In this document: positions 18,808 to 28,159 of the stretch, piece after piece | Layout of the letters: every line of letters starts with the position of its first letter | Numbering within the stretch: the first letter of the stretch is position 1 | Made by a program: the position numbers and the translations under genes | Source of the DNA: JAJCYL01 sp965206015 | Lineage (GTDB): Bacteria; Bacteroidota; Bacteroidia; Cytophagales; Cyclobacteriaceae | DNA: 64,000 nucleotides | Reading direction: 5' to 3' | NCBI GenBank assembly: GCA_965206015.1 | Contig: CBDBIW010000002.1 | Coordinates: 186,001-250,000 of the forward strand | Notes under the pieces: generated by a model | Told to the model about the DNA's origin: nothing | The model's database searches: none | The model's input: only the letters and a program-made list of their open reading frames with translations

Positions 18808-19349
18808 ATGATCAACTGGCTAAAAAAATATGAGCAGGAAAAAGCAGTGAAACGACGTTTCGAAAAGACTTTGGACTTTATGTTAGAGTCTTTTCCTGCC
18901 CCTGGAAATATTCTAGACCTTGGCACACCAAATCAATTAGGGGAGTTTCTTGAGCAAAAAGGTTATACAATTCATAACACGGGAGGAAAGGATTTCGATT
19001 TCTATCCAAAAGAGGCGGGATTGGAAGGGTTTGATGCCGTAACGGCATTTGAGATTTTAGAACATCTGATAAACCCAATGGGAGTTTTAATGGAAATCAA
19101 AGCCCCTAAACTCTTCGCCACAATTCCCCTTGACCTGTGGTTCAGTTCAGCTTTCAAAAGTAAGGCTGATCCCTGGAGCAGCCATTTTCACGAATTTGAA
19201 GATTGGCAATTTGACAGGTTGCTAGATAAATCTGGATGGAAGGTTCTTAGAAGGAAAAAATGGACCAGCCCATCTATTATTCCTGGTATCAGACCCATTT
19301 CAGACTAATAACACCACGTTATTATGCCATTGAGGCAGAACGAAAATGA
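18808..19349 (+). pseudogene. SAM-dependent methyltransferase, C-terminus frameshifted
   Basis: The open frame (18808-19308, 166 aa) encodes a short class I methyltransferase: NILDLGTPNQ is motif I, DAVTAFEILEHLINP the post-I/DxxEH region, and LFATIPLDLWF is also recognisable. The last codons read RPISD and stop. The neighbouring frame continues without a break as RLITPRYYAIEAERK to a stop at 19347-19349, just as homologues end. A single-base indel near 19295-19303 therefore removes about 15 C-terminal residues. The core fold is complete, so the shortened protein might still work; a sequencing error is also possible. Confidence 0.7.
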
Positions 19350-19367
19350 TCAATTAAAGTCATCCTT

Positions 19368-20264
19368 ATGCAGACAATATATCAGCTGATCTATAATAGC
19401 CACATAAATTACTTTCTGCGAAACATCAATAAGTTTTTATTGCCATTGTTACCAGAAAATATAAAGATTCCACCATCAGGAACGTTTACTATTGAATTCA
19501 ATGGCCGAAAAGTTCTTCTAAATACAAATCAAACCAGTTATTTGACTCAACTGCTTTATTGGAAAGGACCATCAAAATTCGAATACACCGATATATTTCT
19601 CGAATTGATCAAAGATATCCAATGTTTTTATGACGTAGGAGCCAATATAGGATACTATTCGCTGTTGGCAACTGCCCAAAACAGCAAAATAGAGGCAATA
19701 TGTTTTGAACCGGCGGCCGGTCCATTATTCTTCCTTAGAGAAAACGTCAGGATTAATCGACTTAACAATATCAGGATTGAGTCCATTGCCCTGTCAGATA
19801 AATCTGGTGAGATTGATTTTTATGAGGTCAAGAACGATAAATATGAATATTTGAAATATAACCTTGCCGGAGAAGGAAATACGGGGTCTAAAAGAACTAG
19901 CCGAAATTTCTCCAAAGAAGTTGTAAAGACATGTACCCTTGACGAATATGCATCCAATAAACAAGATAAAACAATTGAGCTGATCAAACTTGACACAGAA
20001 GGAACTGAAGATCTCATTTTAGAAAATGCCAAAGGAGTAGTCTCAAAAATGAAACCTATAATTATATGTGAAACCTTATTTGGAAAAATTGAGGACAAGC
20101 TTGAAAGAATAATGAAGGATCATGGTTATGATTTTTACAATCACCTAACAACTGGCCTTCAGAAAGTAGACTCGATATGCAGGACAAAAGACAATGGAAT
20201 AAGAAATTGCTTCTTTGTTCATCCATCAAAGAGTGATTTAATAGAGAAATTTATCCCCCGGTAA
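19368..20264 (+). CDS. FkbM-family methyltransferase
   Basis: A 298-residue O-methyltransferase of the FkbM family. An N-terminal region of about 85 residues precedes the SAM-binding core, with motif I FYDVGANIGYYSLLA, then AICFEPAAGPLFFLREN, and the downstream IELIKLDTEGTEDLILENA motif typical of FkbM. Such enzymes methylate sugar hydroxyls in exopolysaccharides and lipopolysaccharides. It begins 18 bp after the frameshifted methyltransferase and ends 3 bp before the flippase start, so it belongs to that operon. Confidence 0.88.
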   Translation: MQTIYQLIYNSHINYFLRNINKFLLPLLPENIKIPPSGTFTIEFNGRKVLLNTNQTSYLTQLLYWKGPSKFEYTDIFLELIKDIQCFYDVGANIGYYSLLATAQNSKIEAICFEPAAGPLFFLRENVRINRLNNIRIESIALSDKSGEIDFYEVKNDKYEYLKYNLAGEGNTGSKRTSRNFSKEVVKTCTLDEYASNKQDKTIELIKLDTEGTEDLILENAKGVVSKMKPIIICETLFGKIEDKLERIMKDHGYDFYNHLTTGLQKVDSICRTKDNGIRNCFFVHPSKSDLIEKFIPR

Positions 20265-20267
20265 TAA

Positions 20268-21749
20268 ATGGGAATAGTTTATAACCAAAGCTCCCGAACC
20301 ACCATAATTTCCTCCCTGGGAGTAATCATTGGGTATATAAACGTGCTTTGGTTTTTCCCGGCAATTCTGTCAGCTGAACAAATTGGTCTCATTCGCTTGT
20401 TACCCAGTATCGCCTTTATGTTACTTCCATTTACACAATTGGGCCTGTCTCAAAGTGTTTTGAAGTTTTATCCGGAATATGGCAAAAAAGAAAATGGTCA
20501 CAATGAACTCTTTTCTTTCGTGCTTTTTGCCAACCTGCTAGGTTTCGGAGCAACACTCCTGCTGCTGAAAGTTTTTGACCCTCAAATTATCCAGTTTTTT
20601 GAATCAAAATCAGCATTAGCCAATGATTATATCCATGTCGCCACCATTCTGGTATTGATACTGTCCTACAACACCATTTTTGAGTCATTCTCAAGATCTA
20701 TCCTAAAAATCATATATCCAGGAATTGTCAAAGACGTTGTAATCAGGTTATTATATACGCTTGTTGTCGTTGCTTATTTCCTCAAGTGGCTAACTTTTCC
20801 AGAGGTGGTTAACAGCCTGATTATTATTTATCTATCGGGCTTGATCCTGCTTGTGCATTATGTTATGAAGAGAACTTCATTAAGGTTCACGATTAAATTC
20901 AAGTCGATAAGACGACCTGAATTGACAGCAATCAGTCAATACAGCTTTTTCACTCTATTGGGTGCCAGTGGTACGTATGTCATGCTTAATATTGATCAGG
21001 TAATGATCAGTAATTTAATCGGACTAGGGGCAAGTGGTATTTACACAACTGCGTTTTATATCGCCGTAGTCATAGAGATGCCACGCAGAGCCATTGCTAA
21101 TATAGCCACACCGGTTGTAAGCAAATTATTTGATGAAGGTAGGTTAGATGAGATCGGTAAACTGTATAAACAGGTTTCCGTCAATCAAATGATGATAGGT
21201 TCATTATTCCTTATTGGAATCCTGGTCAGTTTGAGAAATGTTTACAATCTTATCCCTAACAATGAAGTCTACCTTGCCGGTATCAATGTGGTATACATCA
21301 TTGGCCTGGCCAAATTATTGGACATGGCTTTTGGTATGAATGGTGAGATCATTCTAATGTCCAAAAAATTCAAGTACAATGTATTATTCACGAGTGTCCT
21401 TGCGGTAATTGCGATTCTGTCAAACTGGATTCTCATTCAAGAATATGGAATGGAAGGAGCCGCATTGGCCACTGCTTTAACATTAATAATATTTAATGTG
21501 CTAAAATTACTATTTGTCAAGTTTAAGTTGGGTTTGTGGCCATTCAGTTGGAAGAACGTTCTTTTGGCGGCAATTGCAATTGCGAGTTACTACATTGTCA
21601 TGCAGATTCCTTTTTTTAAGAATACCTGGTTTGATCTAATCCTGCGGTCATTAATAACTACTGTTTTGTTTATGGCTCCATGCCTATTCCTTAAAATCTC
21701 CCCTGAAGTAAATAGAGTCATCGCAAAAACTACCGGTCTTAATTTTTGA
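20268..21749 (+). CDS. Polysaccharide flippase (Wzx/MATE-like, MOP superfamily)
   Basis: A 493-residue protein with 12-14 hydrophobic helices across its length. The family signatures are ILSAEQIGLIRLLPSIAFML near residue 35, YSFFTLLGASGTYVMLNIDQVMISNL near 225, and SGIYTTAFYIAVVIEMPRRAI. It would move lipid-linked oligosaccharide across the inner membrane. It starts 3 bp after the FkbM stop, indicating tight coupling. A missing Wzy-type polymerase in the window means the full pathway is not contained here. Confidence 0.9.
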   Translation: MGIVYNQSSRTTIISSLGVIIGYINVLWFFPAILSAEQIGLIRLLPSIAFMLLPFTQLGLSQSVLKFYPEYGKKENGHNELFSFVLFANLLGFGATLLLLKVFDPQIIQFFESKSALANDYIHVATILVLILSYNTIFESFSRSILKIIYPGIVKDVVIRLLYTLVVVAYFLKWLTFPEVVNSLIIIYLSGLILLVHYVMKRTSLRFTIKFKSIRRPELTAISQYSFFTLLGASGTYVMLNIDQVMISNLIGLGASGIYTTAFYIAVVIEMPRRAIANIATPVVSKLFDEGRLDEIGKLYKQVSVNQMMIGSLFLIGILVSLRNVYNLIPNNEVYLAGINVVYIIGLAKLLDMAFGMNGEIILMSKKFKYNVLFTSVLAVIAILSNWILIQEYGMEGAALATALTLIIFNVLKLLFVKFKLGLWPFSWKNVLLAAIAIASYYIVMQIPFFKNTWFDLILRSLITTVLFMAPCLFLKISPEVNRVIAKTTGLNF

Positions 21750-21777
21750 TTTACCTTTGAATCCCGAAATCAGTTAT

Positions 21778-23067
21778 TTAACTTTTAACTACTTCGATGA
21801 GAATTTGAGCTAATTTCTTCGTTAAAGATTGTCTACTGTACTTACCGATATCGGTTGTTGTTTTAATTACAGCACCATCCTTGTATCTCGAATAATAACC
21901 CATTAATCGCAGTTTCATTTTCCCGAAGTCGTCGTAATCTATTGAAGAATCGTATTGAAGCTCAACCAAAATATCATTTGTGTCACTCAACCGAGGACCT
22001 AATGTCAAAATTAATCTCCTGGTCTGTAGGTATTCGAATAATTTGCCAGGCAGTAGGAATGGAGCACTTGGAGTTTGATTTAAGAATAAAAGCAAGACAA
22101 ACGATTCTCTGTAAAGTTTGTAAATATCTGAGTGTGATAGGTAACCAAGATTGACCACATTATCACGCAAAGAGCTATTGGCTAAGCCTTCTAATATTGA
22201 ATTGCTAATATTACCCGCGAGAGTTATTTCAAGGTCCTGCCTGAACCCCTCATGTTGAGCACAAAGATCTTGAAGAACCTTCCAAAACGTCTTAACATTT
22301 TTAGTTTGGTTTAAAAGCCCGGCATGGCAAATTCTAAATTTCTCTGGTTTTGAAGTTGTGAGTTTATCGTCGAAATCAAATCCATTAGTGACTGTTCTAA
22401 CTTCTTTACATAAAGGAGCGTACATTTTCTGAAGTCGTGGGCTCACGGTAATTAGCAGGTCACAATTAGCACAAACTTTTTTTTCCAGCTTTCTGTGAAC
22501 ACTCATTGCATAATCAGAAGTCCTTAATCTGGGCAAAACATCCCATTGGCTCCAAGGATCACGAAAGTCAGCCACCCACTTTATTCCCAAATCATTTTTC
22601 AGGTTCAAACCAATCCAGTGAATACTATGTGGGGGTCCGGTTGTCACTATTACATCGACCGGATTATTTTTGAGATAGTTAGTCAGGAACTTTACAGATG
22701 GTTTGACCCAGTACTTTCTTGCATCAGGTATAAACATGTTGCCTCTGACCCAGATCGTTAGCCTTTCAAGGAATGATTCTGATTGGCTCTCCGATACAAT
22801 CCCTTGTCGTATGGATGCCCCACTTCGCCCAAAAATCCTGTTATAAATTTGAAATGGCTCCCAGATGGGTTGCTTTAAAACTAATATATCCTTAGAAGTA
22901 TCATTAAGTAAAGATTCGTCCTTTATGTTAACTTCAGGATTGGCAGGTGTATAGATAATTGGGGTCCAATTATTTGAAGGAAGATATTTAGAAAATTTTA
23001 ACCACCTTTGTACGCCAACACCTCCACTTGGAGGCCAGTAGTAAGTGATGATTAGCACTTTCTGCAT
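21778..23067 (-). CDS. Glycosyltransferase, GT4 family
   Basis: A 429-residue GT-B enzyme whose N-terminus, ITYYWPPSGGVGVQRWLKF, is typical of Bacteroidota GT4 transferases. It is followed by VIVTTGPPHSIHWIGL and KWVADFRDPWSQW. The C-terminal donor domain has FRICHAGLLNQTKN, and the FLLPGKLFEYLQTRRLIL segment corresponds to the nucleotide-sugar-contacting region. It is convergent with the flippase gene (28 bp between stops) and divergent from pfkA. It is probably part of the same surface-glycan locus, though on the opposite strand. Confidence 0.9.
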   Translation of the reverse strand: MQKVLIITYYWPPSGGVGVQRWLKFSKYLPSNNWTPIIYTPANPEVNIKDESLLNDTSKDILVLKQPIWEPFQIYNRIFGRSGASIRQGIVSESQSESFLERLTIWVRGNMFIPDARKYWVKPSVKFLTNYLKNNPVDVIVTTGPPHSIHWIGLNLKNDLGIKWVADFRDPWSQWDVLPRLRTSDYAMSVHRKLEKKVCANCDLLITVSPRLQKMYAPLCKEVRTVTNGFDFDDKLTTSKPEKFRICHAGLLNQTKNVKTFWKVLQDLCAQHEGFRQDLEITLAGNISNSILEGLANSSLRDNVVNLGYLSHSDIYKLYRESFVLLLFLNQTPSAPFLLPGKLFEYLQTRRLILTLGPRLSDTNDILVELQYDSSIDYDDFGKMKLRLMGYYSRYKDGAVIKTTTDIGKYSRQSLTKKLAQILIEVVKS

Positions 23068-23169
23068 CCCAAAAATGATTTGACTTGTTTAACCTTTGAA
23101 TTAAGTTTGCGACTTTTCCAAAGGAAGTGTTTTTTATCAAGGATTTGTAAATATTGGGAAGTTAAGTAA

Positions 23170-24141
23170 ATGAAAAAAATTGCTGTGTTTACATCGGGCG
23201 GTGACGCCCCTGGAATGAATGCATGCATTCGCAGTGTTGTGAGAAGTTCAATATACCACGGTATTGAGGTTTATGGTGCTCGGTATGGATACAATGGACT
23301 TATTGAAGGTGATATATTCAAGTTAAAATCATATTCAGTAAGTAATATTCTTCAAAGGGGAGGTACAATACTAAAGTCGGCCAGGAGTAAAGATTTCTTT
23401 ACTAAAGAAGGCCGTGAGAAAGTATACAACCAAATTCAGAAGAAAGGAATTGAAGGTATAGTTGCCATCGGAGGTGACGGAACATTCACAGGTGCCAATA
23501 TCTTCACAGAAGAATATGGTGTACCAATAGTTGGAATACCCGGCACAATTGATAATGACTTGTATGGTTCGGACTCCACAATCGGATTTGACACTGCCGT
23601 TAATACTGCATTGGAAGCAATCGATAAAATCAGAGATACTGCCAATTCACATGACAGGGTGTTCTTTGTTGAAGTGATGGGGAAACATTCAGGATATATA
23701 GCTATTGAAACTGGAATTGGGGGAGGTGCTGAACTAGTAATGGTACCTGAATTGTCCACTACAATAGACGATGTTTTAAATGCTTTAAAGGAAGGTCGTG
23801 ATAGAGATAAAACTTCGTCTATTATTATCGTCTCTGAAGGCGACGAGCAGGGCAATGCCATCGTCATTGCGGCAAAAGTTGCTAAGCAATTGCCAGATTT
23901 AGATATTCGGGTTTCTACTCTTGGACATCTCCAAAGAGGGGGAGCACCAACCGCGTTTGACCGAATCTTAGCCAGCCGTTTGGGCATTGCCGCAGTTGAA
24001 GGATTATTAAATGGTCAGAAGAATTGCATGGTAGGGATAATAAACAACGAAATGAAGTACACCAACTTCAAACTTGCAACCTCGAAATCCAAACCTTTGA
24101 ACCCAGAATTGCTTAAACTGGTTGAAATCCTAAGTATTTAA
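23170..24141 (+). CDS. pfkA: ATP-dependent 6-phosphofructokinase
   Basis: A 323-residue glycolytic kinase converting fructose-6-phosphate and ATP to fructose-1,6-bisphosphate. All key motifs are present: TSGGDAPGMN at the N-terminus, IGGDGTFTGA for ATP/Mg, the catalytic GIPGTIDND (Asp general base), MGKHSGYIA, and TLGHLQRGG for substrate and effector binding. The Gly after IGGDG indicates ATP rather than pyrophosphate use. The length matches bacterial PfkA. It is a single gene with its own strong terminator directly downstream. Confidence 0.97.
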   Translation: MKKIAVFTSGGDAPGMNACIRSVVRSSIYHGIEVYGARYGYNGLIEGDIFKLKSYSVSNILQRGGTILKSARSKDFFTKEGREKVYNQIQKKGIEGIVAIGGDGTFTGANIFTEEYGVPIVGIPGTIDNDLYGSDSTIGFDTAVNTALEAIDKIRDTANSHDRVFFVEVMGKHSGYIAIETGIGGGAELVMVPELSTTIDDVLNALKEGRDRDKTSSIIIVSEGDEQGNAIVIAAKVAKQLPDLDIRVSTLGHLQRGGAPTAFDRILASRLGIAAVEGLLNGQKNCMVGIINNEMKYTNFKLATSKSKPLNPELLKLVEILSI

Positions 24142-24156
24142 AAAAATGTTTTCATA

Positions 24157-24192
24157 AAAAAAGCCCTGACTTAAAAGTCCGGGCTTTTTTTA
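24157..24192 (+). terminator. Rho-independent terminator after pfkA
   Basis: AGCCC-t-GACTT pairs with AAGTC-c-GGGCT (24162-24185) around a short AT loop, followed by a T-run to 24191. A-rich sequence before the stem makes it potentially bidirectional. The IS3 relic begins only about 7 bp later. Confidence 0.9.
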
Positions 24193-24198
24193 TCTAAT

Positions 24199-24815
24199 TG
24201 ATCCGTCCTGAAATAAGTTGACATAAAATCGACTTATTTATGCAAAAGGAAAGGGGAGAGAGGAAACTACAGAAAAAGCGGATGCAGCGTAACTATAATA
24301 TGAGCTTTAAATTGGCAGCAATATCTCAGGTTCAAAAGGGCGAGATGACCTATAAGCAAGCCCGGTAACATTATGATTTTGCCAAACATGGCATCAGGAT
24401 AGGCAGGGATTCCATGTTTAAACTATTGAAGATCAGAGCATATGCGTATAAAACCAAAGAAAAATTACACCAAAACAACCAACTCAAAGCACTGGCCAAG
24501 AAAGTAGCCCAATTTAATGAAAGAGATAAAAGCAGGGCGACCAGAACAGGCTTTTGTCAGTGACATCACTTACATAAAGAGTGGACAACAAGTACACTAT
24601 TTATCATTGGTTACTGATGCCTGCAGTCGCAAGATCATGGAACTTTATCTCAGTGATGACATGCGTACTGAACATGTGGTGATAGCCTTGAAAAGGACTG
24701 TTAAGGAAGGAAAAACCAGTCAAGAACTTATCCGTCATTCAGATAGAGGATTACAATACTGTTCTTCTCTGGCTATCAAAACGAACTCAATAGACAGCAA
24801 ATCGGTCCTTCCATG
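24199..24815 (+). mobile_element. IS3-family element relic (left end, orfA and partial orfB)
   Basis: The left end TGATCCGTCCT starts at 24199 and is shared with a second relic at 42217 in reverse orientation. An orfA fragment (24240-24368) begins MQKERGERKLQKKR and ends early at a TAA after KQAR. An orfB fragment at 24517-24816 has the integrase-core segments FVSDITYIKSG, SLVTDACSRKIMELYLSDD and RHSDRGLQYCS, covering the first two catalytic Asp. The third catalytic residue and the right end are missing. Confidence 0.8.
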
Positions 24816-24960
24816 ACCATAGGCCGCATCTTGGTCTAAACTTTAAAACACCTGATTTTATACATGAAAAATCCTGTGAAGAATACTCCTGGGGATTAAT
24901 CTAAAGCTTTTTAAAAACCCCTAACCTAGCTTAGGGTGGACCAAAGCATCGTAACGACTC

Positions 24961-25784
24961 ATGTTCAGAACAAAATTCATAAAGGAATCTCCCAAAAAAT
25001 ATTTCAATCGGCTCTTTGATCTAAAGGAGTCATTTAAACCGCTTAATCAACGTAACGATATTTTCAACCGTTCGGCTTGGGATGATAATGCCGATCCCAA
25101 GAACTTTTTCATCAGTTATGATAGTACTAATTATGCTCCCAAGAAGCCCAAGGGGTTCAATCATCGGGATGTCGCACTGAGGAATGCCAGCTTGATTCAC
25201 CACTAGGGCACAACCAGTCGGATTAAGAAAACTGCCAAAATCTTCAGAGCTGGTGACGTTGGTATTTGTGAGATTGATGACCGTTGGGTTTACTCACATC
25301 ATTCCAATCGGAAAACTTCATAATCACCAGAGTTGAAGTTGCCCGAAGGCTTGAAATACGCAATCGTCCTTATTATCTTGCCAATGTCTTATCAATTGGC
25401 AAGACATTTCCGGCAGCCTTGGAGTGGAACAACCACCGATTTGGGCTATTCTTCAAGCTTGGAATGTGCAAATTTATTGGCTCAGTTCATTATTAATCTT
25501 GGTTATAAAGCTGCCGCTTCGTTAAATGATACTGCTCAAAGCATTCCAATGGCTATTCAGACAGTTAATGCCGAAAGGTGTTCAGATTTTGGATGAACAG
25601 TAATTCAGATTGTGCTATTTGTATAAGAGTTTGTCCTTACAATAAGGACTATTCTAAAGGGTGGAACAAGGCAGGGATTATACTGACCAATAGTTCTTTG
25701 AGGAGATTTATGTTATGGCTGAATGATCTATTAAAGTTTGGTCGGCGAGTATCTCCAGAAAAGTGGTGGAGTAAGAATCTCTAA
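24961..25784 (+). pseudogene. Reductive-dehalogenase-like (RdhA-type) pseudogene
   Basis: From 24961 a single frame with two interrupting stops (25204-25206 and 25321-25323) reads DNADPKNFFISYDSTNYAP, then FNHRDVALRNAS, AKIFRAGDVGICEIDDRWVY, LPEGLKYAIVLI, LGYKAAASLNDTAQSIPMAIQ. This is the cobalamin-dependent reductase layout of RdhA-type proteins found in some marine Bacteroidota. After an internal deletion and a frame change, 25578-25784 gives CAICIRVCPYNKDYSKG (second 4Fe-4S cluster) and a C-terminal EKWW. The first cluster region is lost. I see no Tat signal and no rdhB. The decay is clear; the family assignment is from motif recognition only. Confidence 0.7.
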
Positions 25785-26389
25785 ATTGTCCATTGATAAA
25801 TTGACCAAAGACCCATTCCGATGAAGATGAGGCCTGGGACCTTATAAACAACAAAATGGTTATTCAATACTAGTGCGTATTTGGATGTAAGTACAATAAT
25901 GGTTAACAAGAGCAGGAAAGTCCCTGTAGAAATTCCTGTGATATACCACCAAAATGATGGACCTTCCAGATATACCCAGTTCATTGACTGGAGGTAAATA
26001 GTAACTGCCAACCAGAAAGGGATTGCTAATGGATTTGCCAGGCTAATCAGTGCGCCTTTTTTAAAGGCACTCCTCTTTTGATTTTTTTTGGGTTCAACAG
26101 ATTTATTTTTTTTAATAAGATTGGCTATGCCCAGACTGATTAGCACTACTGCAGTAATCAACTGAAAGTAATCGGTAAATGAGGTATTGTTAGTGAGAAA
26201 TATTTGAAATCGCACGGCAATTGCTGCATATAAGAATTCCACAATTACACACGCAAGGGTGAATGACAGTGCTGTAGCTTTTTTGTTTTGCATGGATAGC
26301 TGAAGCACACTAATATTGATCATGCCTGGGGGAATTGAACCCAGGTAGCTAAAAAACACTCCGACAAGGAATGTTGATAATGAAAGCAT
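25781..26389 (-). CDS. LysE-family transporter
   Basis: A 202-residue inner-membrane protein with about six helices. The LysE/RhtB signature YLGSIPPGMINISVLQLSMQ lies at residues 15-34, and a second conserved segment, GALISLANPLAIPFWLAV, lies near 112-129. Family members export amino acids or small amino-acid derivatives using the membrane potential. The start ATG overlaps the stop of the upstream ATP-grasp gene by four bases (ATGA), so translation is coupled. It is therefore a candidate exporter for that enzyme's product. Confidence 0.85.
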   Translation of the reverse strand: MLSLSTFLVGVFFSYLGSIPPGMINISVLQLSMQNKKATALSFTLACVIVEFLYAAIAVRFQIFLTNNTSFTDYFQLITAVVLISLGIANLIKKNKSVEPKKNQKRSAFKKGALISLANPLAIPFWLAVTIYLQSMNWVYLEGPSFWWYITGISTGTFLLLLTIIVLTSKYALVLNNHFVVYKVPGLIFIGMGLWSIYQWTI

Positions 26390-27486
26390 CAGCTTTTGAG
26401 TTTATTGTACTGTCGAAGAAATTTGACCAGTTGAACCCCTTCTTTTACAGTCATATAAGGAGTGCCTCTTTTGTGATTCTGACTTGCTATTACATACATC
26501 AAATCTAGATGAAAGATCAGGTCTTTATAAGCTTGTAAAAGTGAATAGCCGGGTTGGTAAATATGACCGGGCTCAGCTCCGCAGCCATTGAGTTCCAAGA
26601 CTAGAAAATTACCTTTTTCTAATTCCTCAATTGACTCGCACCTCATATCAAAACGACCGAAATAAAACCCGGGATAAGTCTTTGCGGCAACGTCGAAGGC
26701 CAGATGAATTTTATCGTTTATCAGATGATTTCCATTGAGAAAGGTTGTTCCTCTGCAATGATTTCCAATCGGTACTACCTCCACCATTTCTCTGTTCTCA
26801 GGAACGTATTCGAAAATTTCGCCACTTGTCCGTTCGATTTCTTTGAATGTGATAACTGAACGTGGATTTGCGATCAGCAATTTTTTTACCGTAGAATGAC
26901 CATCCCCAATTACTGTGAGCATTTGCTTTACAACAATGGAGGTGACTTTTCCGCTTTCTTCATCAGGTAACCTGTAATAAAAGACGCCCATCTCGATTGG
27001 CCAATCAATGAACTCTTGAACTAGAAACGGTACTTTAATTTCTGATAAATAGGATCTTAGCTGAGACTGGTTGGTGATTTTCTTGACCATCCAACCACGT
27101 TCTCCAATGTCCGGCTTAAGTATAAATGGGTAAGAAAGCGTCATTTCCTCAAGCAACTGGTCAAATTCTGCCTGGTTAATATTAGCATCTAACAGCTTGG
27201 TTTTAGGTTTATAGCGATCCGGAATCACATCAAAAATTTTCATTTTCGATTCGCCAAGCATCCCACCATTTTCAATCCCCGGATTTGACGCACTGAAAAA
27301 GAAGAAGGACCTGGCTTTTAGCATAAGCCATGCCGCATAGAAATAAATCGGGAAATAGAACACGCTAAACGACCAATATTCCCAATGAGTAAGTTTAATC
27401 CACCATATTGGAATGTTTTTTTTCGTTTGCCGGTGGTGGTCTACTTGTTTCTGGTTCGGTTTGCCGGGTGTAGCGAGCACATTCAT
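26389..27486 (-). CDS. ATP-grasp-like ligase with N-terminal membrane segment
   Basis: A 365-residue protein. Residues about 40-65 form a hydrophobic, aromatic-rich helix before an ATP-grasp domain. PFILKPDIGERGWMVKKI holds the ATP-binding Lys and glycine-rich loop; VPFLVQEFID contains the adenine-contacting stretch; FGRFDMRC and LVLELNGCGAEPGHIY carry the Mg-binding Asp, Glu and Asn expected of the fold. It resembles D-Ala-D-Ala-ligase-like carboxylate-amine ligases, but no substrate can be named. It follows the DinB gene by 10 bp and overlaps the LysE gene, so all three are one operon. Confidence 0.75.
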   Translation of the reverse strand: MNVLATPGKPNQKQVDHHRQTKKNIPIWWIKLTHWEYWSFSVFYFPIYFYAAWLMLKARSFFFFSASNPGIENGGMLGESKMKIFDVIPDRYKPKTKLLDANINQAEFDQLLEEMTLSYPFILKPDIGERGWMVKKITNQSQLRSYLSEIKVPFLVQEFIDWPIEMGVFYYRLPDEESGKVTSIVVKQMLTVIGDGHSTVKKLLIANPRSVITFKEIERTSGEIFEYVPENREMVEVVPIGNHCRGTTFLNGNHLINDKIHLAFDVAAKTYPGFYFGRFDMRCESIEELEKGNFLVLELNGCGAEPGHIYQPGYSLLQAYKDLIFHLDLMYVIASQNHKRGTPYMTVKEGVQLVKFLRQYNKLKS

Positions 27487-27496
27487 GTGCGGGCAG

Positions 27497-28009
27497 TTAA
27501 TTAACTTGCTTCTGATATCTTATTGTTGAGGAAGCAACTCCAAAACTGTTATCTATTTTCACGTAAGGGCAAATATCTTTAATACCAATTTTAATAAGTG
27601 CCATGTGATGAATAGCATGTTCAATATTATAGGCAAGTTCCCGATAAAAGTTACTGCTAATTGAGGTGTTCAGTTCACGTTCGAGATCGTAGTTGACGAT
27701 TAAGTCAATTTCAAAATTCTGGGTATTCTTAGTTATAAATTCTCGAATGCTGACTAAAACACTCAAAGCCAGTTTCTTGTCTTCCTCGATGAATTTGTCA
27801 TGGTTTCTTTTATCGTAATCAAGTAAGCGTGAGGGGACCGCATCAATAAGGCATAAGAAGAACTCCAATGTATGCCTTACATGCTGACCAACAGACGAGT
27901 TGTTAAGTATTCCAGATGACTTACTAAAATCTTCTGCTTTGGTCTGCCTTATGGAATCTTCTAGCTGATCGAGCAAAGTCAATGCGGCAGATATGAGATT
28001 ATTATTCAT
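27497..28009 (-). CDS. DinB-superfamily four-helix protein
   Basis: A 170-residue all-helical protein of the DinB/YfiT-like superfamily. The metal-binding histidines are placed as in the family: one in SVGQHVRHTLEF near residue 43, and two in AYNIEHAIHHMALI near 133-137. DinB-like proteins often act as thiol-dependent transferases or metal-binding accessory enzymes; the bound thiol is unknown here. It is the first gene of an operon with the ATP-grasp and LysE genes. Confidence 0.8.
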   Translation of the reverse strand: MNNNLISAALTLLDQLEDSIRQTKAEDFSKSSGILNNSSVGQHVRHTLEFFLCLIDAVPSRLLDYDKRNHDKFIEEDKKLALSVLVSIREFITKNTQNFEIDLIVNYDLERELNTSISSNFYRELAYNIEHAIHHMALIKIGIKDICPYVKIDNSFGVASSTIRYQKQVN

Positions 28010-28159
28010 AGGGTTTTAAAATCAACGGCAAAAATAACACTAAATACAATTCGGTTTTGCAACTTTTGTAACTGAGATTAATTATTAATTGCCCACAAAC
28101 AATTGAAAAGCTTGTCATTACCGTTAACGAGTGGTTCGCTAATAAAAGTTCGGAATTTT

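Noticed and set aside
23436..23987. 183-codon open frame antisense to pfkA
   Set aside because: No family motifs, composition mirrors pfkA codons, and pfkA itself is unambiguous; a shadow frame.
25578..25784. Separate ferredoxin-like gene
   Set aside because: Its FeS motif and C-terminus fit the missing end of the reductive-dehalogenase-like gene just upstream, in a shifted frame.
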